A stretch of DNA of 64,000 bases from Wyeomyia smithii (taxonomy: Eukaryota > Arthropoda > Insecta > Diptera > Culicidae), in contig NC_073696.1 in NCBI RefSeq assembly GCF_029784165.1, positions 51,527,501-51,591,500 of the forward strand, read 5' to 3'. The position numbers and the translations under genes are program-made. A model generated the notes under the pieces. That model was not told the origin of the DNA and made no database searches. It worked only from the letters and a program-made list of their open reading frames with translations. Shown piece by piece: positions 10,876 to 21,275 of the stretch; position 1 is the stretch's first letter, and each line of letters starts with the position of its first letter.

Positions 10876-12589
10876 AAAGGGTTGATTTCGATTGATTTTG
10901 TGCAACCTTTTACCTATGGAATTTTCTGCTGATGATGCAAAATCAATCGTTGGTGTACTGTAGAAAATTTAATTTTCGCTTTTCCCATAGGGGGTTACCG
11001 GAATACACAGGATATTGAATAGTTTCTTTTTTAGTCGCTAGTCCACATCGGTACAAACGAACATAATTTGGTGGTTTTTCGAGAAGTTTTACAGAGAGGT
11101 GAATTATTCAGGATACCGCTGCCTGGAAAGTGTGTCTGTTCTTTGATTTTTCCGAACCAACTTAATCTTCGAGCTGTTAGGGTTAAATAGAATTGAGGAG
11201 TCTGGTGAAGGTTATTTCGGTAGATGATTACTGTTAATTAGGATGTTATGCACAAATATACTTGAGGCATGGCAAAGAACTTGAATGCGGTTTGCATAGG
11301 GCAGTCGTGATATGTTGGAGCTTTGAATTAAACGGACGCCTCGGGAGTTTTGACTTCAAACTATCGTGCTTGCCAGTATTTTTGTTGTGTCCGTAGAATC
11401 TCAGGTTTTTTAAAATATTGTTTACGGCATAGGTTTTATTCTAATTTGTTGTATCATCTAACTTCATCCGAAAGCAGGAGCAGTTATTAATAAGTCTCCA
11501 GTAATTTAACATATTTACAAGCATTAACGGACGAAGTTTAAATTTACAACTTAAAACTACTTCTGTTTCGTTAAACATATTTTCACGGGAAAAAAATTGT
11601 ATGTAAAAAATCAAATATTCTAATTCCTAATCACTCAGAGGCAGAAAACTTTATATCAGCATTTTTCTCATAAGTTTACATAAAATTGAGAATTATTGAA
11701 TTTGTCTAACTATGAGTGTTGTATTATCCAAAACATCAGTTTTCTCACTACCGGTGGCTGTTTAAGGATAAATTTTATTCGGTTTGTTTTTTCCCAAAAC
11801 ATTTTGTTCAAGGTTTTGTGTTCAATGAACATGTTTGAGTCAAAGTAAAAGAAGGCCTTGCATATCAGATTTCCTAAGATCTGCAAGATCAATCACAATT
11901 GCTACAAGGGTCGCAGTGACGTATCTAAATAAAAAATCAGGCGATGTCGCAGTGTCTTAGGGTAGTCGTTAAGCTTCAAATGTTGGTCCATTATGTTGAC
12001 TTTTGCAATCTCCGATAGGCCGTTGGACAACCTGTTCACTCTACTAATAAAATTGATGGCCATATTTATTTTTTGGTGAGGTGGATGCGCCTAATATATG
12101 CTCTAATATAAAGGTAATGAAGTTATTTCACATGGGAATACATGAAATTACCAGTATTTATTATTTGTGACGAAATCACACGGTTTGCTCAAGTCAGAAG
12201 CGTGATTAAACTGCTTTTGAACTTTCTCTGCAACCTTCCCTATACAGAAAACTCATACTGGAAATTTAAATCGAACACCATTCAATGAAAACAACTTTTT
12301 TTACCAACTAATAAGAAAGCAACCATGTTGAAGAGATGCGGAGCATCTCTTCTTGTACATCTCGTTCTCGCAGCGAGTGCTCTACTCTCTGATCTATATT
12401 CTTAATATTGGACAAGGTTTTCTACTGCCATACTTGAAGCAGCCAGTTGAACTGGCTTCAAGAATTACAGTGAATGATCATTTGAAGAAGGAAATTCAAC
12501 CACGAGCACGCTTGTAAGAGGCCCACCCTTTTTCGGTAAGTGCCTCCACCTTCTGTCAAGTTTTGCATTGTTCCCAGTTTCGCAAGACG
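10876..12589. other. No gene seen
   Basis: AT-rich DNA without recognised repeats. Small items are a 7-bp hairpin (GAGATGC, GCATCTC) at 12332-12348 and a consensus-like splice donor (TCG, GTAAGT) near 12535. Neither is tied to a credible exon. Confidence 0.4.
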
Positions 12590-12591
12590 TA

Positions 12592-14500
12592 GGGTAGATG
12601 AGCCAGTAATGGTGGGTGTACCAGTAATGGTGGTATACCAGCATTTAGCGTTATTAAGGCATTTTCCGGGATAATAATATATTATCAGATAATTTTTATT
12701 GATTCTGTGTAAATATGTCTACGATTTGGTAAACTATTGTGAGGAACGGCTTAAGCAGTAGCGCCTATTTTAATCAGTCGCAGAGAAAAAGGCCTCAAAC
12801 TCCTGCTTTTTGATCAATATCGACAATTTCAATGATGGAAACGAAAACTTTGATTCTAGCTGTCTTACAAATATAAAAAATACCGTTAATCACAAAGAAA
12901 TCTGTGAACAAACAGCATTTGAAACAAATCGACCTATATTGCAGCTATTCAGGAGCCACTTCGGGTGCTGCAAAAAATCGCCTGCAAAACAGATGGAAAC
13001 TGCTTAAAATAGGCTCGGGGTGATTGGACTAGTGTCCCTCGATTGGTAACTTTAATTGATTATTGTTAAAGTTTGCTAACTTAGTTTTACAATCTGAAAA
13101 CAAGTTCTGACAGAGAAAACGATAAAGAACAGATTGATATACTACTGTTTGAATTTCACCCAACACATTTCGAGTATTTCGCATGAATACACAGGCGGTT
13201 CCTAAAGCTGCTTAGAATATGTTCCCTACCCTATATTGGTTTGAAATCTTTTTTAAACACATTTGAATTTATTAATTCATTCAAGAGTGACAAAACCAGC
13301 AAGTTTCTTACAAAATTTGTAACGCAACAGTGGAATTTCGTAGCTTGAAATATCAATGTAAACACGATTTCTGTGGCAACAGTCTTGGCAGAATTGTTCT
13401 TAACCATTTTTCTTACCATAATCAATCGAAAAAATCACAAATAATCATTAAAATACTGAATAAATTGAAACTCCACTGTAGGAACAATTTTAGTACCCCT
13501 GTTCCAGTAATAGTGGTAGTGGTCCAGCTAACATTTGAGGTTAGGTTTTAACTCAGCAGATATAAACAAAATGTGGTGCGCGAACTACTTTCGTGTGTAA
13601 ATCTGACTCTGGTTCACACAATACAGTCCAGTTACCGTTATTCTTATAATTAATAATTTTGATATTATGGGTAAGTTTTTATTTCACCTTACACCAGTGG
13701 TAGGTACCGCCGAAACGCAAGGATATATAACAGAGAAAAGAGATGATAGAACAGCTGAAAGTTGATGAGATGCAGAAAGACAAACTTGAGCTTTTTCAAG
13801 CTTCAAAGCTTTCCAAGCGCTAATATGATACAGTACAATGATTATTTACTGCTGATTTTCTCTGATTTGCACTATTTAAACAATTGTTACATGACCTGTT
13901 TGTTTTTCTTTTATATTTTCATTATAACATTCGAATTTTTTGATTCATACAAGCGCTCGTTAAGTGTCCCTTGATTTGAAAAACAAAATTGAGCAGACAC
14001 AAAAATCAAAAGTAGAGTGGGGTAAAACTATCGGATAAGATCCTTCTAGCATTGCGAAGCATCATCTGGAGCAAAAGAAGTAGTTTGTTTTTTATCTCAC
14101 AACTTTTTCACCATTAAATTCAAAACAAATAATTATCACAGCTCATTCTAGACGATTGCCCTAGTGGAAGAAGAGGTTTGGAATGCTACCTTAGAGCATA
14201 AAAACAACTAAATCGTAATTCATTTGCTGCAGCCTATGAAAAAATCAACTACCACCATTACTGGCATAGTTTCCACCATTATAGGAACATTGCCTCCATA
14301 ACTGGAACATAAGATTGGTATACAATTTTTCATACTTAATTTGTTAAATACATATACAAACTGTAATTGTACATGACCGTTTATGATATTTTCCATAACA
14401 CCGAAGAAAAATGGTTTGATATATGCGATTTGAATATTGATATTCTCGTTTTTAAAAAAAACAATGGTGCTTAGACCCTCCATTACTGGATCATCTACCC
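12592..14500. mobile_element. TIR element with TA target duplication, second member
   Basis: The left end is TA, then GGGTAGATGAGCCAGTAATG. The right end is CCATTACTGGATCATCTACCC, then TA. The 21-bp terminal inverted repeats differ at one base. TA lies at 12590-12591 and 14501-14502. Subterminal copies of CCAGTAATGGTGG (left) and ACCATTACTGG, CCACCATTATAGG and CCATAACTGGAAC (right) make a motif cluster at both ends. The length is 1,909 bp. On the plus strand near 13710 a short phrase, RYRRNARIYNREKR, resembles the N-terminal DNA-binding region of pogo-type transposases and is followed by stops. That identification is tentative. Confidence 0.75.
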
Positions 14501-14502
14501 TA

Positions 14503-14929
14503 AAGAGATTTTATTCCGTATGTAAAGAAACGTGCGAAAAATTAATCTCATTTCGTGTTGGCTACCAGCAGAAAAGAGCCGAAGAAGTTCTTACGCATGC
14601 AACAATATTACCCGTATCGTGTTACCGCTTGGAACGACAAGCGATATAGTGTCGGTTGGAAGGCAGTAGGTGCAGCACACTCAGCCACGCAACGGTTTAT
14701 TACGCTGTAGCGTGTTGCATATTGCACCTGTGTGGAGGAAGGATGAAGGATGTGATGCACTCTCAGCCACGCAGCGCCATTTTGCATGTTGATATTTGAT
14801 ATGATATTTGTTTGAGCCGGAAGTAGACTCTCTTATATCCTAAAGAGCGCTTTCCGGGTTATTAGGTATAATATTCTGCAGCTCAGCTCTGATTGGTCGA
14901 ATCTGCGTTTCAACAAGGTTTTCATGATG
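14503..14929. other. No gene seen
   Basis: A short stretch between the TIR element and the LINE scrap. It contains two copies of a phrase near CTCAGCCACGCA (about 14680 and 14762). No coding signal. Confidence 0.4.
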
Positions 14930-15306
14930 CTTCCTCAGAGGATGTGTGAGGATAGGGTTGTCTGCCGCAAAACAGGCGACAAACTGGATTTTGAGAACTA
15001 TTGTGCGATGATCACCATCCTGAATATCGCTACAAAGTGTTTTCCTAAGTCTTTTTCCAACATCTGTCGCCATAAGCAAATGAATTTGTGGAACGAGTAC
15101 GGAGCCTCTACGTATTCAACGATTTTAAAGCCGCATATGACGTAATTGAATGGAAAGAGCTATGAAAGATCATGGATAAAACGACTTTTCCGTGAAGCTG
15201 ACTCAACTGATCTATTTAAGGATTTTGGGTGAATTATCCGCTTCATTGAATTCCGCAGGGAACTTCAGCAAGACGACGGCCTCTCTTGCCTGTTGTTGTT
15301 TGTCAA
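14930..15306 (+). pseudogene. Non-LTR reverse transcriptase fragment
   Basis: Three frames together show the order of motifs of a LINE reverse transcriptase. KTGDKLDFENYCAMITILNI with ATKCFPKSFSNI corresponds to the usual NYR-ITLLNIAYK-SKI region. DFKAAYDVIEWKEL-stop-KIMDK is the first catalytic aspartate motif (DFKAAYD). LQQDDGLSCLL near 15260-15300 corresponds to the QGDGLS-LLF motif. Frameshifts and in-frame stops separate the blocks, and the YADD motif is absent because the copy ends at about 15306, next to the histone H2A relic. The DFKAAYD spelling differs from the Juan-type element at 57 kb, so this is a different LINE lineage. Only about 125 residues of a protein usually near 1,000 remain. 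Confidence 0.7.
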
Positions 15307-15323
15307 AGAGGTTGTTTTTTTTT

Positions 15324-15612
15324 TTAAATTTGGTTGTTCAATTTTTTGTCATTGCGGATTGCCAACTGCACATGACGTGGGCTGATTTTCGGCTTCGTTT
15401 TTTTATTTCTAGCAGTTTTCCCCAGCAATTCACACAGTTCTGCTGCAAGAAACTCAATTACAACCGTCAGATCGACAGGATTTCCAGTACCAACGCGCAT
15501 AATATTCATTACGCAGCGGACGTTGGATTCGACCGACGAATTAAAGAACAGCAGTAGATAAACGGGACTTTGTCTTTCGCTTCACTTTGCCTCCTTTGCC
15601 ACGACCAGGGAA
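15324..15612 (-). pseudogene. Histone H2A pseudogene
   Basis: The minus strand from about 15609 reads PGRGKGGKVKRKTKSR, against the H2A N-terminus SGRGKGGKVKGKAKSR. It continues, with a stop and a frameshift, through FVGRIQRPLR (normal VGRIHRLLR). In another frame at 15509 it then reads RVGTGNPVDLTVVIEFLAAE followed by LCELLGKTARN, and SPRHVQLAIRNDKKLNNQI-stop. These match the H2A acidic-patch and docking region ([39 protein letters not shown]). About 95 of 124 residues are covered; the C-terminal tail after LN is lost where the LINE scrap begins. The ATG is gone: the codon before Pro-Gly-Arg is TCC and upstream reads TTTT. H2A normally packs with H2B in nucleosomes; this copy cannot make protein. 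It faces away from the H2B relic at 16160-17851, the usual divergent H2A-H2B arrangement of insect histone repeats. Confidence 0.85.
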
Positions 15613-16445
15613 AAAATGTACTGAGCGATGACATCCGGGATTACAGTGTAGGTATTGGCAAAATAAAGACCCCATACACGAATGTAATTTCTTTGCTGTT
15701 CACCTTAATACCATATCGACGATAACCTGCATTGTTGTATATAACATTCGGTATGCGATATACACATCCTTAGGTGCATTGCCACTCTATTGCCGAGATT
15801 GCCTTTCTTTGCACGAATCCTGTCGACAAGGTGCCGAGCAGTCTTTACGCTTCTTCTTCCCACAGCCTTTTTCAACAGCCCTCACACGACATCCATCACT
15901 GGCAAATAAAAAAGAGAGGAAAAATGTCTCCGGAGGATTCGAGCTGCTAACGAAACGCGCTGTTTGTGTAGTGCGGGCACGTACATCTGCATAAAAAACA
16001 GCTTCTTCTCTTTTCTACATTCGCAATCCCGAAGACATCCTCCGAATAATGACGAATCGACACACGGAGTACATTTTTCGTTTCCTTTTGTGATGCTCTG
16101 TTGCCAAAACGTTCTCAATGTAACTACTGGACTGCCAGTGCTAATAGGTATCACGAACAAACAGCAACAAAAAATATCCCCGAAAGACAGAATAAAAAAG
16201 TCTGTACCTTTGGGATGCCTGGCTACGACCAGATAAAATAACTTGCAAATTCCATTAAACGGAATAGCATAGTGAGGATGAACAAAACTGTTGATGAAAA
16301 GTCCCGTGTGATTATCTTAAATGAAGGAGAAGAACTGCACACTGTTTGCAGGTATACAGACGAACGTTGTGTGCGAAATACATTCGTTTTCCGTCAACGG
16401 TATAACCGTCAATAAACATATCGGTAAGGTGGCACCGAGGATATA

Positions 16446-17731
16446 GGCTGTTCCGAAAATTATAAATACATCTTCTTTCTTGAATAAAACAAAATAACAG
16501 GATTTTTCGGGTCATTTTATTCTGAAATATAGTTAATGAGTGTTTTCTTTCCAGTTTCAATTCAAGTTGGGATTATTTTTCGTAGGATACGCGAGTTCTC
16601 TAACTTTTCTCTTAACACTACTCATAAGCTTTTGCACAGTGTGTTCTCCGACCATTTTTACCCCTTTAAGCCAATCTTTTTTCAAATTTTTCAGCATTGT
16701 CCGCTGGTTTGACATATTTCCTCAGCTTTGCCTTGGTCAAAGCCCAAAAAGTTTCAATAGGGCGAATTTCAGGGCAGTTTGGAGGATTCATCTCCTTTGG
16801 GACACATGTGACATTATTTGTTTTATACCACCCTAGTGCATCCTTAGAGTAATGGCAGGAAGCAAGATCGGGCCAAAAGATTGGAGGATTGCTGCTTAAC
16901 CATGGGTTACAAGCTTTTCTGCAAACACTCTTTCACGTAAATTTTACCATTCATTGTGTCATTCGTAATGAATGGACGAGATATTTTCCCACATTCACAA
17001 ATGGCCTGCCAAACCATTACCTTCTTGCCGAATTTTTCGGTGTAAATGGCTTTCACTGGTCCAGGGACATCCTTTCCCTTCGGTGATGTATTAAATTGCG
17101 GTCCTGGCAGAGTCTTATAGTCCAGTTTTATGTAGGTTTCGTCATCCATGATAACACACCCCATTTTTTTGGTCAGAAGTTTGTCATAAAGCTTCCGAGC
17201 TCTCAGTTTCACAGATTCAGCTTGTTTTGGATTTCGTTTTGGCTGCTTCTGCTTCCGACGGGTCTGCAGACCCATTCTTCCCTTGGCACGCATGATGTTA
17301 CTCGCCGAGGTTTCTCGCCACATCTCGTACTGATACTGAAGGATGCCGCTTGTAGTATTCCTTAACCTTTTTGTCCATTGTGGGATCAACAGGCCCGGGT
17401 TTTCTACCACGTCTTGGGGCATCAGTAAATGTGCACTCTTCACAATACTTCCGCAATGCGGTTTGAACTGCTCCGACACTTATACCTTCTTCACTGGCTA
17501 ATTTTCTTATAGAAAGACCACTCACGGTGCCCCATTTGTGCACAATTCGCTTTCTTTGCTCGAGAGAAAGGCCACGCATTTTCAAAATTTCGCACTAGAT
17601 GTTAGAAAAACATGACAGCATCTGTTTCTTTTGGATGTAAACAACAGGACGCAGCCAACGTTTGGTTGAATACTGCACGTTATTTGAAATGACGGTTGAT
17701 CGTAAGTGTATTTATAATTATCGGAACGGTC
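16446..17731 (-). mobile_element. ITmD37E-type (DD37E) Tc1/mariner transposon
   Basis: The left end GGCTGTTCCGAAAATTATAA and the right end in reverse complement GACCGTTCCGATAATTATAA are 25-bp terminal inverted repeats with three mismatches, both continuing ATACA. TA target duplications lie at 16444-16445 and 17732-17733. The length is 1,286 bp, as expected for this family. The transposase between is broken, but both ends look usable if a transposase were supplied elsewhere. The family is known from mosquitoes, which supports the organism call. Confidence 0.9.
16557..17579 (-). pseudogene. DD37E Tc1/mariner transposase, frameshifted
   Basis: Cut-and-paste transposase that would bind the 25-bp inverted repeats and insert at TA. 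The ATG is at 17579-17577; the open frame to its 5' side would need a TTG start. The N-terminal helix-turn-helix region reads MRGLSLEQRKRIVHKWG and ISVGAVQTALRKYC, then a basic GRKPG hook. The frame shifts near 17310, continues as ETSASNIMRAKGRMGLQ to the first catalytic motif MDDETYIKLDY (about 17130), shifts again near 16915, and continues PIFWPDLASCHYS (second catalytic D). Exactly 37 residues later comes the catalytic Glu in RPIETFWALTK. A third shift near 16690 leads to WLKGVKMVGEHTVQKLM and a stop at 16559-16557. All three DDE residues survive, but at least three frameshifts make it inactive. Confidence 0.9.
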
Positions 17732-17874
17732 TATAAGCGGCAAGGCAACCAAATTTAAACTTCCGTTCGTTTGTTGTTGCCAGGAAAGCTAGCCTGGATC
17801 CGTAGCTACGGCCAAACGGAAGGATTTACGAAATACACTAGCTTGCAGTGAATTGCAAATTGCAAATTACAGTC

Positions 17875-17890
17875 GGCCCTTCTCAGGGCC
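17875..17890 (+). promoter_or_regulatory. Histone mRNA 3' stem-loop
   Basis: GGCCCT-TCTC-AGGGCC forms a perfect 6-bp stem with a 4-base loop and is followed by ACTA. It fits the replication-dependent histone stem-loop pattern, which is bound by SLBP and directs 3' cleavage without polyadenylation. It lies 23 bases after the TGA of the H2B relic, the normal spacing. Confidence 0.85.
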
Positions 17891-18599
17891 ACTACTATGA
17901 TACACCACTCCTTAGCATCCTGAAGTCGTTTATCTTAAATTGTCAAATATGGAACTGTATTCTGCTATGCAAAAAATAAAATGGTTCATTAATAACTCTT
18001 TTTATCACTATACGTATGGCAACGCATACGTTTAACAACGTTTTGGCAAGTGGCAGAATGATAATAACTACTTCAATTGAGTAATTTTGAGGTGCTAAAG
18101 AGTGCCATTGGTGTTCTTTGCTTGGTCGGTTTTTCTCACGCTTTCTGTCTCGATTTTATCACACTTCTTCAAAATAATTCCGAATCAAGAATTATGGAGT
18201 TTAACTAGTAGAAAGAGCATTGAGAACATAATTCTCATATGTGTATTGTGTACTTTTTTGGGCTGAATTTATTTGCTCATTTTTCTAGATAGGGCAGCCA
18301 AGTGCCATATCCTTTACATTTTTTTGCGATAGTTTTGTGAAAAATGAAACGTGAAAAGCGTATATAATTTAAATTCACGAATTATTCGAGCTGCTGTGAA
18401 AAAAGTTTTATTTAAAGCTCAAATTGCGGAGCAGTTTGGAGCTCATAAAACGTCGATTTGAGAATAAAAAATATAGTGGTTCCGCAGTTTCACATTAACA
18501 ATTATTAGTCTCTCTTAGTTATATAAGGATAAAGCTTGATCCATTTAATGGTTGGTCGCACAAAATGGGACATATATTCGTCATTCGTATGAATTCTAT
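17891..18599. other. No gene seen
   Basis: AT-rich DNA between the histone relic and the transposase scrap. No repeat partner was noticed inside the window. Confidence 0.35.
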
Positions 18600-18722
18600 A
18601 TGACCAAACGCAAGGACGATGTTGCCAAGCGGTTTAAATTCGTGTTTGCTAACAGGTTCGCTAGGAAGTTGATGGTGTGGCAGGGGATCTGCAGCTGTGG
18701 TAAAAAAACTTGGATGCAGTAG
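18600..18722 (+). pseudogene. Tc1/mariner-like transposase fragment
   Basis: A 40-codon open frame starts at the ATG at 18600 and reads MTKRKDDVAKRFKFVFANRF then ARKLMVWQGICSCGKK, ending at TAG. The RKLMVWQGICSCG block aligns with KKVMVWQAICECG of the DD37E transposase at 17 kb, and the preceding basic stretch with the segment between the first and second catalytic aspartates. Neither catalytic residue is inside the fragment. It is too diverged from the 17-kb copy to be a recent duplicate. It ends 36 bp before the large palindrome at 18758. Confidence 0.7.
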
Positions 18723-18757
18723 AAAGATTCGGAATATCACGATAGTTCCTCACATTC

Positions 18758-20798
18758 CATAGTGGTCCAATAAGGCAAAAAGTGTAACTTAATTCCATAG
18801 CGCCTTTCACCTTCATTTAGCTCGAAAGTGTCTTCGGTACAATTGTTTGCATGAATGACCCACATAAACGCAAATTGTCAAAAAATATGAAAAATTTACT
18901 ATACAAAAAATAAAAGAAATAACTTTTTTGTGGTAAGAGATAGAAGAATAGTTTATTGAGCAATTGTAGAAAACCCAAAAATATGAAGCTTTGTTGAACA
19001 AATGAAAATCATATCTTTTTTCGGTACAAAGTTATAAAGTATATTACATGGGACTTACTTAAACGTTAGTTTTTTGTACTTAAATTTTGTTAGTTGCATT
19101 TTACACGAAAGTATTGTTCGGAGGAATTGTTAGGACATACAAAACACACATTTTTGCCCAAGACCATAAATCTCCAGGACTTTTCCTTACAAAGTTATAT
19201 CATATTTTAGCTTATTTTTTCGATAATTTCAACAACATATAGGTTTAAAAGAGGCAGGTGGAATCATGATGTCAATACTTTTCCTTGAAGCTAAGCTTAG
19301 GTACTATAAACTCCTTCAGGTTCCATTTGTCCCAATTCACCCATATAAGAGTACGGCGAGCATATGTCATAGTAGGTTTTCATATATCAAAAATACTAAC
19401 TTTTTTGTGTTAAGAGATAGAGGAATAGTTTATGCGGCAAAGTTTTAGAGCGTAAAAAAATATGAAACTTTGCTGAACAAATGAAAATCCTATCTTTTTT
19501 CGGTACACAGTTACAGAGTATTTTCTGTAAAAGTTACTTAAAAGTTAAGTTTTTTGCACTTAACTTTTGTTAGTTACATTTTACAAGAAAACGTCATTCT
19601 AGAGAAGCATTTGGACATACAAAATACACGTTTTTGTTGAAGGCCACACATCTCCAGGACTTTTCTTTACAAAGTTATAGCATGTTTTATCTTATTTTTT
19701 TCGATAACTTAAAGAACGTATAAAGTAAAAATGGGCAAGCAGAATCATGATGTCAATTACTTTTCTCGAAGTTTAGCCTGAGTACTCAAACCTGTTATAA
19801 ATTCCATTCGTCCCAATCCACCAAATCTTTATTCTATACGTTGTTGAAGTTATCGAAAAAATATGCTGAAATGTGCTACAACTTTGTAAGGATAAGTTCT
19901 GGAGATGTGTGGCCTTCAATAAAAACGTGTGTTTTGTATGCCCAAACGCTTCTTTGGAACAACGTTTTCTTGTAAAATGTAACTAACAAAAGTTAAGTAC
20001 AAAAAACTAACTTTCAAATAACTTTTATAGAATATACTCTGTAAATCGTTACCCAATGAAGATAAGAATTTTGTTTGTTCAGCAAAGTTTCATATTTTTT
20101 CACGTTCTAAAACTTTGCCGAATAAACTATTCCTCTATCTCTTAACACAAAAAAGTAAGTATTTTTGATATATGATAAGTGATTTTGATATATGTAACAT
20201 ATGCTCGTCGTACTCTTATATGGGTGAATTGGGACAAATGGAACCTAAAGGAGTTTATAGTACTTCAGCTTAGCTTCAAGAAAATTATTGACATCATGAT
20301 TCCACTTGCCCCTTTTTAATCTATACGTTCTTCAAATTATCGAAAAAATAAGCTAAAATATGATATAACTTTATAAGGAAAAGTCCTGGAGATATATGAT
20401 CTTTGGCAAAAATGTGTGTTTTGTATGTCCTCCGAACGACACTTTCGTGTAAAATGCAACTAACAAAAGTTAAGTACAAAAAACTAAATTTTAAGTAAGT
20501 CCCATGTAATACACTTTATAACTTTGTACCGAAAAAAGACATGATTTTCATTTGTTCAACAAAGTTTCATATTTTTGAATTTTCTAAAACTTTGCTGAAT
20601 AAACTATTTTTCTTTTTCTTAACACAAAAAAGTTATTTATTTTATTTTTAGTATAGTAAATTTTTCATATTTTTTGACAATTTGCGAATATGCGGGTCCT
20701 TCATACAAACAATTGTTCTGAAAACACTTTTAAGCTAGGATGAAGGTGAAAGGCGCTATGGAATAAAGTTCCACTTTTTGCCTTATTGTACCACTGTG
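18758..20798. mobile_element. 2-kb nested palindrome (fold-back element)
   Basis: The left arm (18758 to about 19775) and the right arm (about 19780 to 20798) are reverse complements over about 1 kb each. The ends are CATAGTGGTCCAATAAGGC and, in reverse complement, CACAGTGGTACAATAAGGC. Each arm is itself two diverged copies of a block of about 500 bp: about 18880-19370 against 19385-19780, sharing GAACAAATGAAAATC, TCTTTTTTCGGTAC, ATCTCCAGGACTTTTC and GGAATCATGATGTCAAT-type phrases. The order is unit 1, unit 2, inverted unit 2, inverted unit 1. There is almost no spacer at the centre. No protein is encoded. A transcript through it would fold into one long double-stranded RNA. Confidence 0.85.
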
Positions 20799-20901
20799 TT
20801 CTTACGATATGGATTGTCGCAAAATTGTTTTTTTTTCTGCGTTACGTAATTCATGGAAGTCGCCCAATCATTACCCAAAAATTTTCTGCCTACATTCGAA
20901 G

Positions 20902-21275
20902 GATGTTACGGATGTGATTCTTTAGACATCTGCAGATGCGGATGCGGATGCAGATATGTGATTACGGATGTAAATGTGAATGCGGATGTCGATTTTCATG
21001 AGAATTTTCCGCATTTACGGATGCGGATGCGAATATCCGTAACATCTCAGGTGTTTTATTTCGCTCGTTTCGCATGACAAATCGCATCGCAGTGCAAAAT
21101 CTATTGAAGCGAGCAGCAAATACACCAAGGAAGATTTTGCTACAAAATTTTTTGAAGCGAAATTTTTTTTTTTTCAACATCTGATGATTTCTCGTAATCC
21201 ATGATTCAGATGCGAATGCGGATGTAAATTTTCATACGGATGTTCCGTATTTACGGATGCGGATATCCGTAACCT
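20902..21275. repeat. GGATGC-type low-complexity repeats with inverted ends
   Basis: Degenerate hexamer repeats of GATGCG and GATGTN cover 20905-21045 and again 21205-21275. The first block is bounded by GATGTTACGGAT at 20902-20913 and its perfect reverse complement ATCCGTAACATC at 21035-21046, so it looks like a 145-bp inverted-repeat unit. Confidence 0.7.

Larger units (their letters stand above)
16160..17851 (+). pseudogene. Histone H2B pseudogene, split by a DD37E transposon
   Basis: The 3' part, 17732-17851, begins TAAGCGG and reads, with one stop, T-S-V-R-L-L-L-P-G-K-L-A, then EGFTKYTS-L-Q-stop. Real H2B has [20 protein letters not shown] and TKAVTKYTSSK-stop. The TGA is at 17849-17851 and a histone 3' stem-loop follows at 17875. 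Upstream of the inserted element, 16380-16445 aligns loosely in nucleotides with the MNSFVNDIFERIA...LAHY segment (for example GTCAACGGTATA and GGTGGCACC), and 16162-16205 (KQQQKISPKD) resembles the N-terminal KAQKNISKSD. The ITmD37E element sits at a TA inside the Tyr-Asn-Lys-Arg codons. The 3' half is clear; the 5' half is weak and holds about 80 bp too many. It lies divergent from H2A with about 550 bp between, as a histone promoter region would. Confidence 0.75.

Noticed and set aside
15880..16165. Possible histone H3 on the minus strand (LFFMQMYVPALHKQRVS, KCTPCVDSS)
   Set aside because: Only scattered identities, no conserved H3 block, and its 5' part would overlap the better-placed H2B N-terminus on the other strand.
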